NCBI GenBank assembly: GCA_029883965.1 | Contig: JAOUIN010000066.1 | Coordinates: 1 to 10,408 of the forward strand | Origin: Betaproteobacteria bacterium | GTDB taxonomy: Bacteria > Pseudomonadota > Gammaproteobacteria > Burkholderiales > SG8-41 | DNA length: 10,408 bases | Direction: 5' to 3' | Part shown: positions 6,191 to 10,408 of the stretch, piece after piece | Numbering within the stretch: the first letter of the stretch is position 1 | How the letters are laid out: each line of letters starts with the position of its first letter | The notes under the pieces: model-generated | The model's input: only the letters and a program-made list of their open reading frames with translations | What the model was told of the DNA's origin: nothing | Databases searched by the model: none | Position numbers and translations under genes: made by a program

Positions 6191-6976
6191 ATGAGCGCCT
6201 ATCCCAATCACACCATGCAGCAACTGGCTTCCGGAAAAATTGCAATCGGCATGGGACTGCGCCTGTCCCGTACGGTGGACATTGCCACCATCAGCAAGAC
6301 CTGCGGCTACGACTGGCTGTTCATCGACATGGAACATAACTCGATGGATGTGGACACGGCGGCACAAATCGCAATGGCTGCGCTCCCTCTGGGCATCACG
6401 CCGATCGTACGCGTTCCCGGCAAGGAGCACTACCACGCGTCGCGGTTGCTAGATGCCGGTGCGCAGGGGATCGTCGTTCCGCATGTGGACAGCGTGGAGG
6501 AAGCCGAACGCGCGGTAGCCGCCTGCAAATACCCGCCGGTCGGTCACCGTTCGGTAATGGGCGTATTGCCGCAGTTCGGCTATCGCGGCATGCCCGTAGC
6601 CGAATCAACGCCCATCGCCAATGCGCAGACCATGGTGGTCATCATGCTGGAGACGCCGGCAGCCATTGCCCAGGCCGATGAAATCGCCGCGGTACCCGGC
6701 GTCGATTCCATTCTGATCGGCACCAATGATCTGTGCGCGGAAATGGGCATCCCCGGCCAGTTTACGGATGTGCGCGTCGACAACGCCTACCGCAAGGTGA
6801 TCGCCGCCTGCAAGAAAAACAACATTCACCCGGGCATGGGCGGCGTCTACGATCCGAAGCTGATGGAAAAATTCATCAGCATGGGCATGCGCTTCATCCT
6901 GAGCGGCGGCGATCTGGGCTTTTTGATGGCCGCCGCCAGCGAGCGCGCCAAATTCCTGCACGGATTGAAAATCTGA
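6191..6976 (+). CDS. HpcH/HpaI-family aldolase (class II, metal-dependent)
   Basis: A 261-residue TIM-barrel enzyme of the HpcH/HpaI aldolase / citrate lyase beta family. These enzymes cleave or form 2-keto-hydroxy acids through a pyruvate or oxaloacetate enolate, using a divalent metal. The active-site pattern of E. coli HpaI is present with a shift of 4-5 residues: base H49 in FIDMEHN, R74 in IVRVPG, metal ligands E154 in VVIMLETPAAI and D180 in GTNDL. Length fits the family. The ATG at 6191 is preceded by GAGGA; the open frame further upstream crosses the divergent promoter and is not coding. It is followed after 50 bases by the tarD-like gene, so the two are probably co-transcribed. The true substrate is unknown: cleavage of a tartrate-derived or related keto acid, or oxaloacetate decarboxylation as reported for some family members, are possibilities. 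Confidence 0.92.
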   Translation: MSAYPNHTMQQLASGKIAIGMGLRLSRTVDIATISKTCGYDWLFIDMEHNSMDVDTAAQIAMAALPLGITPIVRVPGKEHYHASRLLDAGAQGIVVPHVDSVEEAERAVAACKYPPVGHRSVMGVLPQFGYRGMPVAESTPIANAQTMVVIMLETPAAIAQADEIAAVPGVDSILIGTNDLCAEMGIPGQFTDVRVDNAYRKVIAACKKNNIHPGMGGVYDPKLMEKFISMGMRFILSGGDLGFLMAAASERAKFLHGLKI

Positions 6977-7026
6977 CGCCCTCTGCTACGCTCGGCACAA
7001 CCTCATTCCAAATTAAGAACAACTCC

Positions 7027-8193
7027 ATGGTTCGCATCACCGACGTCAGGGAAATCACCAAACCGATTTCCTCGCCCATCCGCAACGCCTATATCGATTT
7101 CACCAAAATGACCACCAGCCTGGTCGCAGTGGTCACCGATGCCAAAGTTGATGGCCGCGCTGTCGTCGGCTACGGCTTCAATTCCAACGGCCGCTATGGT
7201 CAGGGTGGACTGATCCGTGAGCGCTTCGCGCCGCGGTTGCTCGAAGCCGACCCCAAGAACCTGCTCAACGATGCCGGTGAGAACCTCGATCCGCACCGCG
7301 CCTGGGGCGCAATGATGCAGAACGAAAAACCCGGCGGTCACGGCGAACGCTCGGTCGCCGTAGGTACGCTGGACATGGCGATCTGGGATGCGACCGCCAA
7401 GATCGCACGCAAGCCTCTGTTCCGGCTGCTCGCCGAACGTCACGGCGTCACGGCGAACTCCAAGGTATTCGTCTACGCTGCCGGCGGTTACTACTACCCT
7501 GGCAAGGATCTGCAGGCGCTGCGCAAGGAGATGCGCAGTTACCTGGACCGCGGCTACAGCGTGGTCAAGATGAAGATCGGTGGCGCCGATCTCACTGAGG
7601 ACCGACGACGCATCGAAGCCGTGCTCGACGAAATCGGCAAGGACGCCCAACTCGCGGTCGACGCCAATGGTCGATTCGATCTGGAAACCGCCATCGCCTA
7701 CGCCAAAATGCTGCGCGACTATCCGCTGTTCTGGTACGAAGAGGCTGGCGACCCGCTGGATTACGCACTGCAGGCCGCACTCGCCGAGTTTTATCCCGGC
7801 CCCATGGCCACCGGTGAAAATCTTTTCAGCCATCAGGACGCGCGCAACCTGCTGCGTTACGGCGGCATGCGCCCCGACCGCGACTGGCTGCAGTTCGACT
7901 GCGCATTGTCATACGGCCTGTGCGAATACGAACGCACGCTGCAGGAGCTTAAAATCGCCGGCTGGTCGTCGTCGCGCTGCATCCCGCATGGCGGGCACCA
8001 GATGTCGCTGAACATCGCCGCCGGGCTGGGACTGGGCGGCAATGAAAGCTATCCGGACCTGTTCCAGCCTTACGGCGGCTTCCCCGATGGTGTAAAGGTA
8101 GAAAACAGCATCATCACCATGCCGGAATTGCCGGGCATCGGTTTCGAAGGCAAAACGGATCTGATCAAGGTCATGCACGAGCTGGCGCAATGA
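7027..8193 (+). CDS. tarD: D-tartrate dehydratase (enolase superfamily)
   Basis: A 388-residue enzyme of the mandelate racemase / enolase superfamily, predicted to dehydrate D-(-)-tartrate to oxaloacetate. From memory it closely follows the characterised Bradyrhizobium japonicum TarD along its length, for example ITKPISSPIRNAYIDFTKMT, FVYAAGGYYYPGK and GLGLGGNESYPDLFQPYGGF. The key residues reported for TarD occur one position earlier here: catalytic K183 in KMKIGG and H321 in CIPHGGH; metal ligands D212 (VDANGRF), E238 (YEE) and E264 (ATGEN). The capping domain (about 1-125) is present, so the enzyme appears complete. The start at 7027 gives the family's N-terminus; only a weak AAGAA lies upstream, so coupling to the aldolase gene 50 bases before may help translation. 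Together with the aldolase and the divergent Bug protein it forms a plausible hydroxy-acid degradation unit. A different acid sugar substrate is less likely given the conservation. Confidence 0.93.
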   Translation: MVRITDVREITKPISSPIRNAYIDFTKMTTSLVAVVTDAKVDGRAVVGYGFNSNGRYGQGGLIRERFAPRLLEADPKNLLNDAGENLDPHRAWGAMMQNEKPGGHGERSVAVGTLDMAIWDATAKIARKPLFRLLAERHGVTANSKVFVYAAGGYYYPGKDLQALRKEMRSYLDRGYSVVKMKIGGADLTEDRRRIEAVLDEIGKDAQLAVDANGRFDLETAIAYAKMLRDYPLFWYEEAGDPLDYALQAALAEFYPGPMATGENLFSHQDARNLLRYGGMRPDRDWLQFDCALSYGLCEYERTLQELKIAGWSSSRCIPHGGHQMSLNIAAGLGLGGNESYPDLFQPYGGFPDGVKVENSIITMPELPGIGFEGKTDLIKVMHELAQ

Positions 8194-8196
8194 TCC

Positions 8197-8225
8197 GCGG
8201 GAGAGCCGGGATACCGGTTCTCCGC
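8197..8225 (+). terminator. Imperfect stem-loop after tarD
   Basis: Starting three bases after the tarD stop, GCGGGAGAGCCGG (8197-8209) can pair with CCGGTTCTCCGC (8214-8225) around a GATA loop, with one bulge and one mismatch. It is well placed to end the aldolase-tarD transcript or protect its 3' end, but no T-run follows. Confidence 0.45.
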
Positions 8226-8250
8226 AAGCTCATCCATGTCGCCGGCGATA

Positions 8251-8259
8251 TGAAATAAT
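8251..8259 (+). promoter_or_regulatory. Possible extended -10 element
   Basis: TG-A-AATAAT at 8251-8259 matches an extended -10 (TGn plus five of six TATAAT bases) about 65 bases before the gene at 8324. No convincing -35 is seen. The gap also contains the direct repeat CACGGCC at 8263-8269 and 8287-8293. Confidence 0.25.
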
Positions 8260-8323
8260 AGCCACGGCCGAAGCAAGCTACACCGTCACGGCCACCTCCG
8301 GATAATTTCGACGGAGCATACAC

Positions 8324-8851
8324 ATGCCGATCAAACAATTTACAGGCCAATGGTCCGGCGACGAAGATCGCCTGCTGTTTCGTTTCAACACGGCGGACGA
8401 CCGCGAATTCCGGTTCTGGCTGACACGCAATATCACCCGGGCAATCATCGAAAGCAGCCAGCGCCTGGTTACGGCGGCGCTGAAAAAAAATTTCGCCCCC
8501 GAAACCGCGGAAGCCATACAGGAATTCCAGCAACAAACCGCAATTCAAACGACCCAGTTCAACGAGTCGTACGCATCTGGCGGGAACCTGGTGCTCGGAG
8601 AAGCTCCTGTTCTGGTCATCGGTCTCGCCATACAGGCCGAGAAGGACATGATGTCGATAGACCTCCGACTGGCGACCAAACAAAACGTCAATATGAAAAT
8701 CCGGCTGCCGGTTTTCCAGAAAATGGTGCTGCTGCTGAACAAACTGCAGGAACAGGCCAGATGGGGCATCAATCTGCCGGTGCGCCCCGAACCGGACGTC
8801 GAGGCCCAAGGAAACATCGGCAGCAATACGCCGGGCGGCATGACGCATTGA
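8324..8851 (+). CDS. Hypothetical protein, 175 residues
   Basis: I do not recognise this gene. The protein is soluble, with no signal peptide or membrane segment. The N-terminal third (GQWSGDEDRLLFRFNTADD, then REFRFWLTRN) alternates charged and aromatic residues and looks like beta strands followed by an amphipathic helix (ITRAIIESSQRLVTAALKKN). Residues about 60-78 are rich in Gln, Glu and Thr and could be a short linker or coil; 88-130 again read as strands, and 131-155 as a helix (LPVFQKMVLLLNKLQEQARW). The last 20 or so residues are polar and probably disordered. The ATG is preceded by GGAG with 7-base spacing, and codon use matches the neighbours, so it is very probably expressed. It stands alone between tarD and the patatin-like gene, with hairpins on both sides. 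Confidence 0.8.
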   Translation: MPIKQFTGQWSGDEDRLLFRFNTADDREFRFWLTRNITRAIIESSQRLVTAALKKNFAPETAEAIQEFQQQTAIQTTQFNESYASGGNLVLGEAPVLVIGLAIQAEKDMMSIDLRLATKQNVNMKIRLPVFQKMVLLLNKLQEQARWGINLPVRPEPDVEAQGNIGSNTPGGMTH

Positions 8852-8856
8852 CACCC

Positions 8857-8875
8857 CGTCGCCGAGCAGGCGACG
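8857..8875. terminator. Perfect hairpin after the hypothetical gene
   Basis: CGTCGCC and GGCGACG form a 7-bp perfect stem around the loop GAGCA, six bases past the stop codon at 8849-8851. It has no T-tract. It could mark the 3' end of the transcript or belong to the larger structured element that follows directly. Confidence 0.45.
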
Positions 8876-8876
8876 A

Positions 8877-8937
8877 CGTACGGCCCAACCAAATCGCACT
8901 CCGATCAGCGCGCCATCGCGCGCCGGCGGGCCGTACG
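8877..8937. repeat. Nested inverted repeat, possible structured RNA or cruciform
   Basis: CGTACGGCCC (8877-8886) and GGGCCGTACG (8928-8937) are perfect 10-base inverted arms. Inside lies a second hairpin, GCGCGC (8908-8913) and GCGCGC (8918-8923) around CATC. With the hairpin at 8857-8875 this gives three stems in 81 bases. It lies between two genes on the same strand and contains no ORF of its own. Confidence 0.5.
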
Positions 8938-8943
8938 GCATGA

Positions 8944-8964
8944 GCATTCCTCCATGTAGAATGC
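8944..8964. promoter_or_regulatory. Small inverted repeat over a possible -10
   Basis: GCATTC (8944-8949) and GAATGC (8959-8964) are inverted 6-base arms with a 9-base spacer. The right arm overlaps TAGAAT (8957-8962), a possible -10 for the patatin-like gene 60 bases downstream. This would suit a repressor site, but no -35 is clear. Confidence 0.3.
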
Positions 8965-9024
8965 GACGTGTCCGGAAGCCATGCATCAGCGCAGGCGATT
9001 TTGGTCTGACCAGAGAGAAGTCCC

Positions 9025-10408
9025 ATGAAAACATCCTTGCGTATCGCGACAGCACTGCCCCTCGCCGCGACCTTTGCCGCCTCCTGCTGGCTGCTACAGT
9101 ACGCAACGTCGGCGCAGGCCGCGGAACGCACCGCCACAGCGAAGCCGCGTATCGGCCTGGCACTCTCCGGCGGCGGTGCACGCGGCCTCGCTCATGTCGG
9201 TGTGCTCAGGGTTCTTGAGGAATTACACGTGCCGGTGCATTGCATAACAGGCACCAGCATGGGCGCCATCGTTGCCGGGACCTACGCGTCCGGCACCCCG
9301 ATCGCAGAAATGGAAAAATCCGTCGTTTCTGCAGACTGGAACGATATCTTCAGGGACGCGCCGCCACGGGCAGATATGGCAAGTCGACGAAAAGTCGATG
9401 ACTACAAGACCCTTTTCCAACCGGAATACGGGGTCAAGGACGGGTCGCTCGCACTGCCCAAGGGCGTTCTTGCCGGCGTCTCGATCCACGCCTTCTTCCG
9501 GAAACTCACGGAACGGGCAGTCGGAATCAGTGATTTCAACAAGCTGCCCATCCCCTATCGCGCTATCGCCGGCGATATTGTCACCGGCGAACCGGTCGTA
9601 CTCGACCATGGTAATGTTGCCCTCGCGATGCGCGCGAGCATGTCGGTGCCGGGCGCGCTGGCTCCTGTCGAAATCGACGGTCACTTGCTCGTAGATGGCG
9701 GCATCGCCAACAATATGCCCATCGAAGAAACGCGCAAGCTGTGCGCCGATGTGGTGATTGCAGTCAACATTTCGACGCCGCCACTCCGGCGCGAAGAGCT
9801 GACCTCGGCCCTGAGCGTCACCACCCAGCTGGTCAATTTTCTCGGCAAGGCCACGGTGGATGAACAGCTCAAGACTCTCGGCGAACGCGACGTACTCATT
9901 GCGCCGGAACTGGGCAATATCTCTGCATCCAGCTTCGACCGTGCAACTGACGCCATCCGGGCAGGCGAAGCAGCGGCCCGCAGCATGACCGATGCGCTCA
10001 AGCGTTACAGCCTGCCGCCCGACCAGTATGCAGCACTGCGCAGCAAGCAGACTGTCGATCACCATACCGTCGGCGTCGTAGACGAAATCCGTTTTGAGGG
10101 CTTAAGCCGTACAAATCCGGCAGTGCTGCGCGAGCTGGTGCAGAGCAAACCGGGAGAGCCCCTTGCGCAGGAAACCGTCAACGCCGATCTGCGCCGCATC
10201 TACGGGCGCGGTGATTTCGAAAGCATCGACTACCGCATCGAGCAGGGACCTGCCGGCCGCGTGATGGTCATTACCCCGCGCGAAAAGGAATGGGGACCCG
10301 ATTACCTGCGATTCGGACTCGGCCTCGCCACTGACTTTCAGGGCGAGAACAATTTCAATGTGCTTGTGCAATACCGCAGAACCTGGCTGAACCGCCTGGG
10401 TGGGGAAT
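9025..10408 (+). CDS. Patatin-like phospholipase with POTRA and outer-membrane barrel, 3' end cut
   Basis: The gene opens at the ATG at 9025 and runs off the window after 461 residues. A signal peptide spans about 1-33, with cleavage near AQAAE. A cysteine (C21) lies in its hydrophobic part, but it lacks a good lipobox. The patatin domain (about 42-240) is complete: oxyanion loop SGGGARG (48-54), nucleophile S78 in GTSMG, and catalytic D224 in VDGG, giving the Ser-Asp dyad of phospholipase A-type hydrolases. From about 352 to 420 a POTRA-like unit follows (VVDEIRFEGLSRTNPAVLRE, LRRIYGRGDFESIDYRIEQG). The last residues (LRFGLGLATDFQGENNFNV) look like the first strands of a D15/BamA-type barrel. 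This matches the PlpD-like type Vd autotransporter plan, usually 700-750 residues. Secretion of the lipase domain is an inference. A purine-rich AGAGAGAAG lies just before the start. Confidence 0.93.
   Translation, partial: MKTSLRIATALPLAATFAASCWLLQYATSAQAAERTATAKPRIGLALSGGGARGLAHVGVLRVLEELHVPVHCITGTSMGAIVAGTYASGTPIAEMEKSVVSADWNDIFRDAPPRADMASRRKVDDYKTLFQPEYGVKDGSLALPKGVLAGVSIHAFFRKLTERAVGISDFNKLPIPYRAIAGDIVTGEPVVLDHGNVALAMRASMSVPGALAPVEIDGHLLVDGGIANNMPIEETRKLCADVVIAVNISTPPLRREELTSALSVTTQLVNFLGKATVDEQLKTLGERDVLIAPELGNISASSFDRATDAIRAGEAAARSMTDALKRYSLPPDQYAALRSKQTVDHHTVGVVDEIRFEGLSRTNPAVLRELVQSKPGEPLAQETVNADLRRIYGRGDFESIDYRIEQGPAGRVMVITPREKEWGPDYLRFGLGLATDFQGENNFNVLVQYRRTWLNRLGGE

Noticed and set aside
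8877..8937. CRISPR or insertion-sequence ends suggested by the inverted arms
   Set aside because: There is one copy only, no spacer-repeat periodicity, no transposase and no target duplication.
8171..9181. 336-codon minus-strand ORF opposite the hypothetical gene and the patatin-like gene
   Set aside because: Its composition is Arg-rich without any recognisable domain. The plus-strand ORF at 8324-8851 has a good ribosome site, and the patatin domain is certain on the plus strand.

Overview
The window looks like chromosomal DNA of a GC-rich proteobacterium, most likely a betaproteobacterium. The evidence is a Bug/TctC-type binding protein, GC-rich codon use, a Fur-like box and an MltB-type lytic transglycosylase. 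No gene here fixes the genus. There is no sign of phage structural genes, insertion sequences, CRISPR, tRNA or rRNA. No gap between genes exceeds about 180 bases.

Layout. Bases 1-489 (minus) hold the N-terminal part of an Fe(III)-type ABC permease. It diverges from its ATPase partner at 607-1728 (plus), and the 117-base gap carries a Fur-box-like sequence and a TATAAT almost touching the ATPase start. The ATPase gene converges on and overlaps an mltB-like gene (1673-2668, minus). Upstream of mltB, also on the minus strand, lies a small XRE-type regulator (2791-3234), with a strong palindrome just before its start.

The centre of the window is a divergent catabolic cluster. On the minus strand a Bug-family solute-binding protein (5027-6010) is followed by a gene at 4446-4991 with an in-frame TGA. 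It is followed by a translationally coupled conserved protein of unknown function (3397-4449). Read through the TGA, the middle gene encodes a UGSC-family selenoprotein of 181 residues with a U-G-S-C redox motif, and a perfect 8-bp hairpin sits at the position expected for a bacterial SECIS element. A conventional gene caller would split it into two short ORFs. On the plus strand lie an HpcH/HpaI-type aldolase (6191-6976) and an enolase-superfamily enzyme (7027-8193). The latter carries all the residues known for D-tartrate dehydratase (TarD).

Together the cluster suggests uptake of a small hydroxy/dicarboxylic acid such as D-tartrate, dehydration to oxaloacetate and further C-C cleavage. The UGSC selenoprotein and its partner have an unknown, possibly redox, role in it. 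That link is inferred from position only.

The right end holds a 175-residue protein of unknown function (8324-8851), then a region rich in inverted repeats. The last gene (9025 to the window edge) is a patatin-like phospholipase with a POTRA domain and the beginning of an outer-membrane barrel, cut by the window end.
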